64,000 bases of DNA from Acinetobacter sp. ANC 4470 (GCF_002135335.1 NZ_NEGC01000004.1:1-64000); one strand, 5' to 3'; counted from the stretch's first letter, positions 28,964-37,722 are shown. A program made the numbers and translations. Notes: generated by a model from the letters alone, not told the origin.

Positions 28964-29878
28964 ATGGAACTGAGACATTTACGTTATTTCGTGGCGGTTG
29001 TAGAAGAGCAGAGTTTTACTAAAGCAGCCGAAAAACTGTTTATTGCTCAACCGCCTTTAAGCCGCCAGATACAAAACCTTGAAGCAGAGCTAGGAATACA
29101 ACTTTTTGAACGTGGTAGCCGCCCATTATTAACCACGGAAGCAGGTCAATTTTTTTATCAACACGCTGTTAAACTTTTGTCTAATGCAGAAGAAATTAAA
29201 GCGATGACTAAGCGCGTAGGAATGGTTGAAAAAACCGTGACCATGGGTTTTGTCGGCTCTTTGCTGTATGGTTTGTTGCCAAAAATTGTCTATTTATTCC
29301 GCCAACAGCAGCCGCATTTAAAAATTGAGCTGATTGAAATGAGTACCAAAGAACAAATACAAGCACTTAAAGAAGGTCGTATTGATGTTGGTTTTGGTCG
29401 ACTGCGTATTTCAGACCCAGCAATAAGGCGTATACTTTTACGAGAAGAACCTTTAATGGTTGCGGTACATTCAAGCCATCCACTTGCTTTACAAAAGGCA
29501 GGGGTATATCTAACCGATATTGTGGATGAAAAATTATTTTTATATCCGAGTCATCCTAAACCCAATTTTTCTACTCAAGTCAGATCACTTTTTTCTGAAT
29601 ATAGTTTAGATCCAAAAAACTTAAAAGAAGTGCGTGAAATCCAGCTTGCACTAGGCTTGGTTGCAGCCGGTGAGGGGATTTGTATTGTTCCTGAAAGTGC
29701 TAAAACCATTCAGCTATCACATTTGCACTATATTCCATTACTGGATGACGCTGCTGTCAGCCCGATTTTTTTGGCAATTCGCAGCATGGATGAGAGTGAA
29801 GATATTCGCTCATTATTTGATTGTATTTATCAGGTTTATGACCTAGAAGCGATTAAATATGATCGTGCTGTTATTTAA
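28964..29878 (+). CDS. benM: LysR-type activator BenM (benzoate and muconate responsive)
   Basis: A 304-residue LysR protein nearly co-linear with ADP1 BenM and CatM: helix-turn-helix SFTKAAEKLFIAQPPLSRQI, then the effector domain. The GFVGSLLYGLLP and ISDPAIRR segments are typical. Arg160 and Tyr292 (alignment equivalent of BenM Tyr293) are present; in ADP1 these two residues distinguish BenM, which has a second benzoate site, from CatM (His and Phe there). This favours BenM over CatM. It is divergent from catB, and no second paralog is seen in the window. A strong terminator follows. Confidence 0.85.
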   Translation: MELRHLRYFVAVVEEQSFTKAAEKLFIAQPPLSRQIQNLEAELGIQLFERGSRPLLTTEAGQFFYQHAVKLLSNAEEIKAMTKRVGMVEKTVTMGFVGSLLYGLLPKIVYLFRQQQPHLKIELIEMSTKEQIQALKEGRIDVGFGRLRISDPAIRRILLREEPLMVAVHSSHPLALQKAGVYLTDIVDEKLFLYPSHPKPNFSTQVRSLFSEYSLDPKNLKEVREIQLALGLVAAGEGICIVPESAKTIQLSHLHYIPLLDDAAVSPIFLAIRSMDESEDIRSLFDCIYQVYDLEAIKYDRAVI

Positions 29879-29940
29879 ACTATAAAGGAATTCTTTTCAG
29901 CTTTAGTTCAGTATTAGGCAAATTGAAAGCATAATTTAAA

Positions 29941-29988
29941 AAAAGACCTGCTCATCAAGTTACCTGATTTGATGAGCAGGTCTTTTTT
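29941..29988 (+). terminator. Strong terminator after benM
   Basis: A perfect 18-base stem (29941-29958 with 29969-29986, core GACCTGCTCATCAA) with a 10-base loop, ending in a T-run. It isolates benM from the transporter gene beyond. Confidence 0.9.
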
Positions 29989-30163
29989 ATACCAAATAAA
30001 GCCCGATTTTATTGTTTTGATATTTTTAAAGTATTGTTTTTCTAATGAGAAAATTAAACACAAACTTTTAAGGTATGAAGATATATGTAATCGGTTTTGG
30101 ACAAAAAAAATGCTTTGCCTCATTGTTTGCACAAATCTAGTGATTCATATGCAGGAGCGCAAA

Positions 30164-31537
30164 GTGAATACCAATAAACTGAACATTAATACATTAGTGG
30201 ATGAAGCCAAATTTACCCCTTTTCATTGGGGCGTACTTATTTGGTGTTTAATGATTATTATTTTCGATGGCTATGACTTAGTCATTTATGGCGTAGTTTT
30301 ACCGATTCTTATGCAAGAGTGGGCATTAACGACAGTACAAGCTGGATTACTTGCCAGTACAGCATTATTTGGCATGATGTTTGGTGCCATGAGTTTTGGT
30401 ACGCTATCAGATAAACTTGGTCGTAAAAAGACCATCATGATTTGTATTACTATTTTCAGTGGCTTTACTTTTCTAGGTGCATTTGCAACTACACCAACTG
30501 AATTTGGAACTTTAAGATTTCTAGCGGGTTTAGGAATTGGTGGGGTCATGCCAAACGTCGTGGCGCTCATGACTGAATATGCACCCAAACGTATTCGCAG
30601 TACTTTGGTTGCCATTATGTTTAGTGGTTATGCCATTGGTGGTATGGCCTCAGCATTATTGGGTGCTTGGTTAGTACCCACTTATGGCTGGAAAATCATG
30701 TTCTATATTGCCAGCATTCCATTGTTGACCTTACCAATCATTTGGAAGTTTTTACCAGAATCCCTCATGTTTTTGACCAAAAAGGGCGAAACAGAACGGA
30801 CTCGTGCAATTGTGCAAAAAATTGCACCACAACAAGTAATGACCGCGGAAACAACATTTGTTTTAAACGAAGCAACTGTTGGTGATGATGCACCGTTACA
30901 TGCTTTATTTCAGCAAGGTCGTATGTTCAGTACCTTAATGTTCTGGGCTGCATTTTTTATGTGCTTGCTTATGGTGTATGCATTAGGCAGCTGGTTACCA
31001 AAACTCATGATTCAGGCAGGGTATTCGTTAGGTGCAAGCTTGATGTTCCTATTTGCATTAAATATTGGTGGCATGGTGGGTGCAATCGGTGGCGGTGTTC
31101 TCGCGGATAAATTCCATTTAAAACCAGTGCTCACCATTATGTTTACTGTCGGTGCAATTGCGCTTATTTTACTTGGCTTCAATAGTCCGCAAGCTGTGCT
31201 TTATACCCTGATTGCAATTGCTGGTGCTGCAACAATTGGATCTCAAATTCTACTTTATACCTTTGTCGCACAGTTTTACCCAACAGCCGTCCGTTCTACA
31301 GGTATGGGCTGGGCTTCAGGTATTGGTCGTATAGGTGCAATTGTTGGACCTGTTCTGACCGGTGCTTTATTAACTTTTGAACTTCCGCATCAAATGAACT
31401 TTTTGGTCATTGCCATTCCTGGTGTATTGGCAGCAATCGCTATATTTCTCGTGAATCTTAAAGCTTCTGTAGATGGTCAAACCCATGTACAGCATAGTGT
31501 TAACACGTCACCAATAACGAGAAAAGTGACTCAATAA
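30164..31537 (+). CDS. benK: Aromatic acid:H+ symporter, AAHS family (BenK-like)
   Basis: A 457-residue MFS protein of the AAHS family (BenK, MucK, PcaK, VanK). Typical motifs are IIFDGYDLVIYGVVLP in the first helix, GTLSDKLGRKKTIM after helix 2 and RFLAGLGIGGVMPNVVALM in helix 4; the DGYD motif is functionally important in PcaK. The open frame extends far upstream through the benM terminator, so it cannot be the real start. The GTG at 30164 has AGGAG 6 bases upstream and gives MNTNKLNINTLVDEAKF. Position beside benM suggests benzoate uptake; cis,cis-muconate is an alternative. Confidence 0.85.
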   Translation: MNTNKLNINTLVDEAKFTPFHWGVLIWCLMIIIFDGYDLVIYGVVLPILMQEWALTTVQAGLLASTALFGMMFGAMSFGTLSDKLGRKKTIMICITIFSGFTFLGAFATTPTEFGTLRFLAGLGIGGVMPNVVALMTEYAPKRIRSTLVAIMFSGYAIGGMASALLGAWLVPTYGWKIMFYIASIPLLTLPIIWKFLPESLMFLTKKGETERTRAIVQKIAPQQVMTAETTFVLNEATVGDDAPLHALFQQGRMFSTLMFWAAFFMCLLMVYALGSWLPKLMIQAGYSLGASLMFLFALNIGGMVGAIGGGVLADKFHLKPVLTIMFTVGAIALILLGFNSPQAVLYTLIAIAGAATIGSQILLYTFVAQFYPTAVRSTGMGWASGIGRIGAIVGPVLTGALLTFELPHQMNFLVIAIPGVLAAIAIFLVNLKASVDGQTHVQHSVNTSPITRKVTQ

Positions 31538-31577
31538 TTTTCTATCTTTCCCAATAAAGACAATAGTCTAAGTGATA

Positions 31578-31606
31578 TAGATCGCCATCGTAGCACTGGT
31601 GATCTA
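31578..31606 (+). other. Hairpin between benK-like gene and porin gene
   Basis: A 10-base stem with one wobble pair (TAGATCGCCA at 31578-31587 with TGGTGATCTA at 31597-31606), extended by CAATAG/CTATTG outside. No U-tract follows. It may be an intercistronic processing hairpin or a weak terminator. Confidence 0.45.
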
Positions 31607-31617
31607 TTGCTAGAATC

Positions 31618-31657
31618 TTGTCGAACAATCATAAATATTGTCGAATAATCATAAGTG
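31618..31657 (+). repeat. 20-bp tandem duplication in the porin leader
   Basis: Two adjacent 20-base units (31618-31637 and 31638-31657), both beginning TTGTCGAA and containing AATCATAA, match at 17 of 20 positions. They end 8 bases before the porin start codon, so the second copy carries the ribosome binding region (AAGTGAG). Confidence 0.7.
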
Positions 31658-31665
31658 AGTTTAGG

Positions 31666-32970
31666 ATGAACAGCACGCAATTAACCGAACCAACAATAAA
31701 ACGTAACCTTATGATGAGCATGATTGCTTTAAGTATGGGCGGTATGAGCTTGTCCACTCAAGCGCAAACCCAAGTACCAAACAAGCAGTCTCAAGAGGTT
31801 GAACAGCTCAGACAAGAAGTCCAAGCTTTACGTACGCTTATTGAACAACAAAACGTACAGTCTGCAACGTCAATTGCACCCGTTCAAACTCAGCAAGTTA
31901 CTGCAACTCCAAAATCTGTGCTTAAAACGGCACAAGGGGCAGAGTTTAATTTTTACGGAAATGTTCGTATAGATGCATCCTATCAATCTGAAGGCGGTGG
32001 TAATGTAAATATACCGTACAATCAAATTAATTCGGTACCACTTAAAGGAAATGCAGAGAACAGTGATCGCTTAAAATCGACATTGGCTGCCACTCGTTTA
32101 GGTCTTGATTTTAAAAGCCAAGTGGCTGATCAAGAAGTAAAAGGTAAAATTGAGGTGGATTTTCTGGGGGGAGCAAACCTCGATAATTTACGTATTCGTC
32201 ATGCTTACTTAGCGTATGCCGATTGGCTGATTGGTCAGACTTGGTCAAATTTTGCAGTGCCCGATTATATGCCTGAAACCATTGATGCATTGGCATATGT
32301 TGGTGGGGCTGTGAAACGTACTGCACAGGTTCGTCATACCACTAAATTCACTCCACAAACAAATCTGGTTATGGCGCTTGAAGATCCGAAAGATGCTTCA
32401 ATTACGCAACGTTTGCCTGCTTTAACTGCGCGTTTAAATCATCAATTTGCCAACAACTTAAATGTCAGTGCACGTGCCATGGGGCATGAAAAAAGAACCA
32501 ATATAGATGAAGAAATGGCATGGGGTGTCGGTTTAGGGGCTAAATATGAGGTAGTTCCGGGAACAACTTTAAAAGCAGACTACTATCATGTGAAAGGCGA
32601 CAGCAGCTTTGTGTCCTTTGCCAATAGTGGTGTGGTGACACAAACGGATGGTAGCCTTGTACAAAGTGAGTTTGATTCGATTACTATAGGTCTTACTCAG
32701 CAATTTAATGAAAAACTACGTGGTACTGTAGGTTATGGTTATATGACTTTTGATGAAGATCCAGACTATATCAATGCATTAGCGGATAAGACCAAAGCCA
32801 ATAAAGACTTATGGCAAGCTTGGGCAAATGTTTTTTATAGCCCAACCAAACCTTTAAGTTTTGGTCTGGAATACGTCTATGGTGAACGTGAAGCTTTTGC
32901 TGCTGCACCAAATGGTAGTAAGACTGGTGAAGATAATCGTATAAATGCAGTTGCTATCTATAATTTTTAA
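31666..32970 (+). CDS. DcaP-family outer-membrane porin
   Basis: A 434-residue precursor with a signal peptide ending near STQAQT. A short coiled coil follows (EVEQLRQEVQALRTLIEQQ), then a beta-barrel that starts at FNFYGNVRIDASYQ and ends with a C-terminal aromatic (INAVAIYNF), as outer-membrane proteins require. The layout is that of the DcaP-like trimeric porins of Acinetobacter, linked to uptake of dicarboxylates and other negatively charged compounds. The ATG at 31666 is favoured over the longer frame. It follows the BenK-like permease by 128 bases, so the pair could import the same aromatic acid. Confidence 0.82.
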   Translation: MNSTQLTEPTIKRNLMMSMIALSMGGMSLSTQAQTQVPNKQSQEVEQLRQEVQALRTLIEQQNVQSATSIAPVQTQQVTATPKSVLKTAQGAEFNFYGNVRIDASYQSEGGGNVNIPYNQINSVPLKGNAENSDRLKSTLAATRLGLDFKSQVADQEVKGKIEVDFLGGANLDNLRIRHAYLAYADWLIGQTWSNFAVPDYMPETIDALAYVGGAVKRTAQVRHTTKFTPQTNLVMALEDPKDASITQRLPALTARLNHQFANNLNVSARAMGHEKRTNIDEEMAWGVGLGAKYEVVPGTTLKADYYHVKGDSSFVSFANSGVVTQTDGSLVQSEFDSITIGLTQQFNEKLRGTVGYGYMTFDEDPDYINALADKTKANKDLWQAWANVFYSPTKPLSFGLEYVYGEREAFAAAPNGSKTGEDNRINAVAIYNF

Positions 32971-32985
32971 TCTTCTATAACTGTT

Positions 32986-33020
32986 AAAAAAAGCCTCTAT
33001 TTGAAAATAGAGGCTTTTTT
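32986..33020. terminator. Bidirectional terminator between porin and DUF4198 genes
   Basis: A stem AGCCTCTATT/AATAGAGGCT flanked by A-runs on the left and T-runs on the right, lying between two convergent genes. It can serve both strands. Confidence 0.88.
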
Positions 33021-33058
33021 ATATGGCTCATTTTTTAGATTTTATCGATTCATAAAAA

Positions 33059-33946
33059 TTATTCTGTGACTTCTACAGTTAAGCCATAAGTAAAGTTTTC
33101 AGTTGCCGGTTTTTTTGTCGCATCAGGATTTGCTTCTGGGTAAGCCGTGGTAATTAAATAAATACCTGCTTGATCGAATTTAATTTCTACTTCGCCTTTA
33201 GCATTGGTTTTTACATGCGGCTGTTCACGTTTTACATTTGGCTCATAACTGCCTGCACCTTTAAATACATCTATTTCAAGGTTTGGAACAGGTTTCCCAT
33301 TTATCAACACTTGAGCTTTGAGTGATTCACCTGCATATAACTCGTTTGGATGAGTCAATAATTTGAACTCAAAGCCTTTTTTACTTGGCGCAGGAATAGC
33401 AGTAGGTTTGCCCTTAGTGACATAACTTTCAGCAATAAAATGATTCGCGACTTCCAGCGTTTGTGCATTTGCAGGAACTTGATCCGCAGCAATAACACGT
33501 GGTGGTTGAGTGTTGACAGGTGCTTTTTGAGTGGTTGCTGTTTCAGTTGGTTTAGCTGCTGGCGCTTGCATTGGAGCGCGAGCTGGACGAACACGTAACC
33601 AGCGACCATCAACCAATGCATATTTTCCGCTATTACCGAGCGCATCTTGAGTACGGATACGGTAAGTACCTTCTTTAGGCAAATCAAATTCCGCAATATT
33701 AAAGCGTTTTAATGTTGCTGCTGCATTTATTGGTTTTAGTTGACCATCAGGTTCAGTAATGACATAAGTGGTTTTAAAATTATTTCCCGCAACAAAGAAT
33801 TTTTCTATTGTAATACCGCTTTGGAAACTAATACTTTGCGCGGCTTTGGTATCAAACACTTCAGGAAGCAGAAATGGACTCATGGTATGTGCGTGACTAA
33901 GTACAGGTAATGACGTGAGTAAAGCAATTTTTAACCAGTTATTCAT
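33059..33946 (-). CDS. Periplasmic DUF4198 protein
   Basis: A 295-residue exported protein. The signal peptide (MNNWLKIALLTSLPVLSHA) is followed by the DUF4198 start HTMSPFLLPEVFDT. A Pro/Ala/Thr-rich linker lies near residues 125-155. The C-terminal half (FKLLTHPNELYAGESLKAQV and VEIKFDQAGIYLITTAYPEA) looks like an immunoglobulin-type beta fold. DUF4198 proteins are periplasmic and occur beside metal-uptake genes; the precise role is not known. Here the gene is divergent from an ApbE-DUF2271 gene across a 104-base region with a strong Fur-box-like sequence, which suggests iron control. Confidence 0.82.
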   Translation of the reverse strand: MNNWLKIALLTSLPVLSHAHTMSPFLLPEVFDTKAAQSISFQSGITIEKFFVAGNNFKTTYVITEPDGQLKPINAAATLKRFNIAEFDLPKEGTYRIRTQDALGNSGKYALVDGRWLRVRPARAPMQAPAAKPTETATTQKAPVNTQPPRVIAADQVPANAQTLEVANHFIAESYVTKGKPTAIPAPSKKGFEFKLLTHPNELYAGESLKAQVLINGKPVPNLEIDVFKGAGSYEPNVKREQPHVKTNAKGEVEIKFDQAGIYLITTAYPEANPDATKKPATENFTYGLTVEVTE

Positions 33947-33997
33947 TGTTGGCTACTCCAGATCAACTTTATTTAATAGAATGTGCGTAATCTACTT

Positions 33998-34016
33998 GAT
34001 AACTACTATCATTATC
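33998..34016. promoter_or_regulatory. Fur-box-like operator
   Basis: GATAACTACTATCATTATC matches the 19-base Fur consensus GATAATGATWATCATTATC at 16 positions. It lies midway between the divergent DUF4198 and ApbE-DUF2271 genes, where it could repress both when iron is plentiful. Confidence 0.75.
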
Positions 34017-34050
34017 AATAATATTCATAAAAATATTCCGGAGAATCAGT

Positions 34051-35607
34051 ATGTCATCTGCTTTAAGAAATTTTTATCCTATTCGTAAGGCATTTCGTCT
34101 CTCACCATTGGTTATAGCGTTGGCACTGATTTCTCCTTTTCACACAAATGCTGCTGAGCAAAGTGAAAAAATAGAACAGTCTGAAAATGTTGCCACACAA
34201 ACGCATCGCTTCCATCGTGACCATATATTGGGTACGTCTTTAGATGTGGTGGTTCAAGGGGTTTCTAAACAAGATGCAAAACTTGCTTTAGAGGTCATTC
34301 AAAAAGAAATTAGCCAATTAGATCAGGTGTTATCAACTTGGCGGAATGACAGTGAAATTACGGCTTTAAATAACAATAAACAGGGCAAGGTTTCAGCAGA
34401 ACTTTTTGAAGTGATTGCAGCTTGTGAAACTTGGCGTGATAAAACCTGTGGTGCTTTTGATGCACGATTAGGACAACTGATTACTTTGTGGGAGCAGTCA
34501 CAAGGTGTAGTCAAACTTGATGAAGCGATGCGTACACACGTTTTAAATCAGTTGCAATCTGACAGTGTCAAATTAGATGTAGAACAGCACAGCATAACCA
34601 TGGATTCAGCAGTGAAATTTGCACCTGATGCCTATGCGAAAGGTTATATTATTGACCGCGCACTAGTTGCGGCACGTAAAGCTGTACCAAGCATTGAAGG
34701 TTTGTTAGTTGATATTGGTGGTGACATCCGTGTTTGGGGCAATGCACCACAAAAAGAGGGCTGGAAAATTGGTGTGCAAGATGCCTTTGTACATAATGAC
34801 AATAGCGCGCCACAACAAGTCCTGAACTTAAATGATCAAGCGATTGCATTTAGTGGACAGGGCTATCGTACATTGGCAGGACAAAGCCATTTACTTGACC
34901 CGAAAACGGGCATGCCTGTGCAGCAAGTTGAACAATGTGTTGTGGTCGGAACCTGTGCCGCAGATGCCGATGCATTAGCCACCGCTTTAGCTGCAATGAC
35001 ACCATCAGAAGGTTTAGAGTTAATTGAGACTCTCATTGGTTATGAAGCAAAAGTGACTTTAAGCAATGGTCAGGTTCATCAAAGTTCGGGTTGGAACAGT
35101 CTAGTTCAAATGCCGCAAAATGTAGAAATGCGAACTGTAGCAAGCCAATCCTCTGCAAAATGGCCCGCGGGTTATCAAGCGGTTATTGACTTAAGCATTC
35201 CTAAAATTGCCGTTGAAAAATATCGTGCGCCTTATGTTTCGGTATGGGTCACTGACGCCAATAAACAAATTGTTCGTACATTGGCAGTTTGGGGTAAAGA
35301 TGAAAAATGGATTAACTCTAACTATGTATGGTGGCGCCGTTACGGTCGTCAAATGCCAAACTTAGATGCTGTGGCTAAACCATCACGTCAGCCCGGTCAA
35401 TATAAGTTGGCTTGGGACGGTAAAGATGAAACAGGCAAAGCGGTAGCAGCAGGCAAGTACCTGATTCATATTGAAACATCTCGTGAGCACGGTGATCATT
35501 CTTATCAAACTTTTGATTTGGATGTCAAAGCCAAAGGCTCAAACCAAACGCTGCCTGCGCAAAGAGAAATTGGTACAGTCAAACTTCATTTTCAAAAAGT
35601 GAACTAA
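34051..35607 (+). CDS. FAD:protein FMN transferase (ApbE) fused to a DUF2271 domain
   Basis: A 518-residue exported protein with an N-terminal signal region (about residues 1-36). The ApbE domain (about 45-355) has the expected FAD and metal motifs: DAYAKGYIIDRA, LLVDIGGDIRVWG, SHLLDPKTGMPV and DADALATALAAM. ApbE attaches FMN covalently to Thr/Ser of periplasmic redox proteins. The C-terminal domain (about 370-510) matches DUF2271 (VSVWVTDANKQIVRTLAVWG, then YKLAWDGKDETGKAV). Such a fusion is uncommon; DUF2271 is usually a separate gene. The ATG has CGGAGAA upstream. It opens a three-gene run with PepSY and flavodoxin-reductase genes under the Fur-like site. Confidence 0.88.
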   Translation: MSSALRNFYPIRKAFRLSPLVIALALISPFHTNAAEQSEKIEQSENVATQTHRFHRDHILGTSLDVVVQGVSKQDAKLALEVIQKEISQLDQVLSTWRNDSEITALNNNKQGKVSAELFEVIAACETWRDKTCGAFDARLGQLITLWEQSQGVVKLDEAMRTHVLNQLQSDSVKLDVEQHSITMDSAVKFAPDAYAKGYIIDRALVAARKAVPSIEGLLVDIGGDIRVWGNAPQKEGWKIGVQDAFVHNDNSAPQQVLNLNDQAIAFSGQGYRTLAGQSHLLDPKTGMPVQQVEQCVVVGTCAADADALATALAAMTPSEGLELIETLIGYEAKVTLSNGQVHQSSGWNSLVQMPQNVEMRTVASQSSAKWPAGYQAVIDLSIPKIAVEKYRAPYVSVWVTDANKQIVRTLAVWGKDEKWINSNYVWWRRYGRQMPNLDAVAKPSRQPGQYKLAWDGKDETGKAVAAGKYLIHIETSREHGDHSYQTFDLDVKAKGSNQTLPAQREIGTVKLHFQKVN

Positions 35608-35639
35608 TGTTGAATCTAGAGTTCATCGAGGCTTAATAC

Positions 35640-36230
35640 GTGTATCAACGTCGTGATTTTTACCGCCATTCACGTTATGTGCATGGCTGGCTTTCTGCTT
35701 TCGCATTTTTAACTTTATTATTTTTTTCTGTGACAGGATTATTGTTAAATCATCCTGAGTGGTTTGAACCCGCTAAAACAGAAAAAACCACTCAATTGAT
35801 TTTGCCTGAGTCCGTTTTAAAGTCGATCAAGCAGCAAGAAAACCCCAGTGACACTATTTTAAGCTATGTTCGCCAACAGCAAAATGTGGTGGGACGTTAT
35901 CAAAGTAGCGAAGTCATGGACAATGAAGTGATGATTCGCTTAGAAAGTCCAGCAGGCGCAACTGATATTTGGGTCATGGCAGATACGGGTGAAACGGAAA
36001 TTACCCAAAAACCAGCTTCAACAGTTTCTATGTTGAATGATTTACACCGCGGTAAAAATTCAGGTTTGGCTTGGAGCTGGCTCATTGATATCAGCGCCAT
36101 TATTTTTATTGCGTTGTCCTTAGTCGGCTATATTCTATTTTTAAGCATTAAAACGCGCTTGGTTACTCATCTTGTACTTAGCGCTATAAGTTTAGCGTTG
36201 ATTATTTTGCTGATTTGGTCTGCGGTATAG
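35640..36230 (+). CDS. PepSY-associated membrane protein
   Basis: A 196-residue inner-membrane protein with a helix near the N-terminus (WLSAFAFLTLLFFSVTGLLL), a periplasmic domain of about 100 residues and one or two C-terminal helices. Motifs such as VTGLLLNHPEWF and LNDLHRGKNSGLAWSWLID place it in the small PepSY-TM group, which is linked to iron or flavin redox. The start is a GTG with GAGG about 8 bases upstream. It lies 32 bases after the ApbE fusion and 13 bases before the flavodoxin reductase. It is probably the membrane electron conduit between the two. Confidence 0.8.
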   Translation: MYQRRDFYRHSRYVHGWLSAFAFLTLLFFSVTGLLLNHPEWFEPAKTEKTTQLILPESVLKSIKQQENPSDTILSYVRQQQNVVGRYQSSEVMDNEVMIRLESPAGATDIWVMADTGETEITQKPASTVSMLNDLHRGKNSGLAWSWLIDISAIIFIALSLVGYILFLSIKTRLVTHLVLSAISLALIILLIWSAV

Positions 36231-36243
36231 GTAATATCATTTA

Positions 36244-37722
36244 ATGACATATTCTGTGGCTGTTGTTTTCATTGCATTAGTGATTTTATTGGTAATTTAT
36301 GCCGTGATCATTGCTTACTTGATTTTAAGTCATCGTAAGCAAAAGCGGATAGCGACCTTTAATCAAAATGATTGTTTAATTATTTTTGCAAGTCAGTCTG
36401 GTCAAGCAGAGAATATTGCTCAACAGACTGCACAACAGTTACACGCCGTGGGGCAAAATGTCAGCCTTGTCGATATGCAATATTTGGCAGTAGAACAATT
36501 GCGCCAAGCCAACAAAGTTCTGTGGTGTGTGAGTACCTATGGCGAAGGCGATGCACCTGACACTGCACAGTTCGCAATCAAGCAGATCTTCAACCATGCA
36601 AATTTAGATTTGTCACATCAGTCTTATGCAATTTTAGCTTTGGGTGATAAACGCTACACACATTTTTGTCAATTTGGTCAGGTTTTAAAGCAACATTTAC
36701 AGCAGTACCAAGCTCAAGCCCTATTTGAAATGGTCTGTGTCGATTATTTAAAACAGGCAGATTTAGATTGCTGGGTAAAAAATTTAGAACAGTTAAGCGC
36801 GCAAAAATTATCTCGCATAGCACAACAAAATGATTGGACTTCATTGATTCTAAAAGATCGAACTTGTCTCAATAGCGGCAGCCAAGGCAATCCAATTTAC
36901 CAAATTCAGTTATCTTATGACGATGCTCTAAGCTGGTCGTCTGGAGATATTCTTGAAATTCAATGTGGAAACTCACTTAAAGAGATACAGTGCTTTTTAG
37001 CAGCACAGCAACAACTCATCAGTGAAAACTCAGTTGCGATATTGCAGTTTAAAAACTTAAGACAATTACCAGAGCAACGTCCCAATGAATCCTTTCAAGA
37101 TTGGATTTTAGGTTTTGATGATTTAGCGATACGTGAATATTCTATTGCCAGTATTCCTGAACAAAAAATAGTGGAATTGGTGGTGCGTCAGGAAAAAACA
37201 GCAACAGGTCTCGGTTTAGGTTCGGGGTGGTTAACTGAACATGCCGTACTTGGACAATTGATGAGTGCAAAAATTCGCTCTAATCCTTCATTTCATTTAA
37301 AACCGAACCATAAGCCTTTAATTTTGATTGGTAATGGAACGGGTATTGCTGGCTTAGTTGCTCATCTTTCGCAACGACAACAAGACGGTAATCAGCAGAA
37401 CTGGCTTATTTTTGGTGAGCGTCAACAGCAATTTGATCATCTTTATAAACAACAGATTGAGCTGTGGCAAGCACAAGGTTTTTTAGCTGATGTGGACTAT
37501 GCTTTTTCCAGAGATCAAGCTGAAAAAGTGTATGTGCAGCATATTTTACAACAAAAATCGGAACAGCTTTTAAATTGGATAGAAGTAGGTGCCGCAATTT
37601 ATGTTTGTGGTAGCTTAAAAGGAATGGCACAGGAAGTAGAGAAAACTTTGCTCAATATTTTAGGTGCTGAACAACTAGAACAGCTTAGAAAAACCAAACG
37701 TTATCAAATGGATATTTATTAA
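36244..37722 (+). CDS. Membrane-anchored flavodoxin/ferredoxin-reductase (CysJ-like diflavin reductase)
   Basis: A 492-residue diflavin protein. One N-terminal membrane helix (residues about 1-28) is followed by a flavodoxin domain (FASQSGQAENIAQQTAQQL, then STYGEGDAPDTA), an FAD domain (REYSIASIPEQ) and an NAD(P)H domain (LIGNGTGIAGLVAHL and IYVCGSLKGMAQEV). It would take electrons from NAD(P)H in the cytoplasm and deliver them through FMN to a membrane partner, here most likely the preceding PepSY protein. It resembles the sulfite reductase flavoprotein, but the membrane anchor and the neighbours argue against sulfite reduction. Confidence 0.85.
   Translation: MTYSVAVVFIALVILLVIYAVIIAYLILSHRKQKRIATFNQNDCLIIFASQSGQAENIAQQTAQQLHAVGQNVSLVDMQYLAVEQLRQANKVLWCVSTYGEGDAPDTAQFAIKQIFNHANLDLSHQSYAILALGDKRYTHFCQFGQVLKQHLQQYQAQALFEMVCVDYLKQADLDCWVKNLEQLSAQKLSRIAQQNDWTSLILKDRTCLNSGSQGNPIYQIQLSYDDALSWSSGDILEIQCGNSLKEIQCFLAAQQQLISENSVAILQFKNLRQLPEQRPNESFQDWILGFDDLAIREYSIASIPEQKIVELVVRQEKTATGLGLGSGWLTEHAVLGQLMSAKIRSNPSFHLKPNHKPLILIGNGTGIAGLVAHLSQRQQDGNQQNWLIFGERQQQFDHLYKQQIELWQAQGFLADVDYAFSRDQAEKVYVQHILQQKSEQLLNWIEVGAAIYVCGSLKGMAQEVEKTLLNILGAEQLEQLRKTKRYQMDIY

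Noticed and set aside
29969..30163. N-terminal extension of the BenK-like frame
   Set aside because: It runs through the benM terminator and lacks a ribosome site; the GTG at 30164 has AGGAG at proper distance and gives the family N-terminus.
36244..37722. CysJ, sulfite reductase flavoprotein
   Set aside because: Domains are similar, but the N-terminal membrane anchor and the ApbE/PepSY context do not fit assimilatory sulfite reduction, and no cysI is adjacent.
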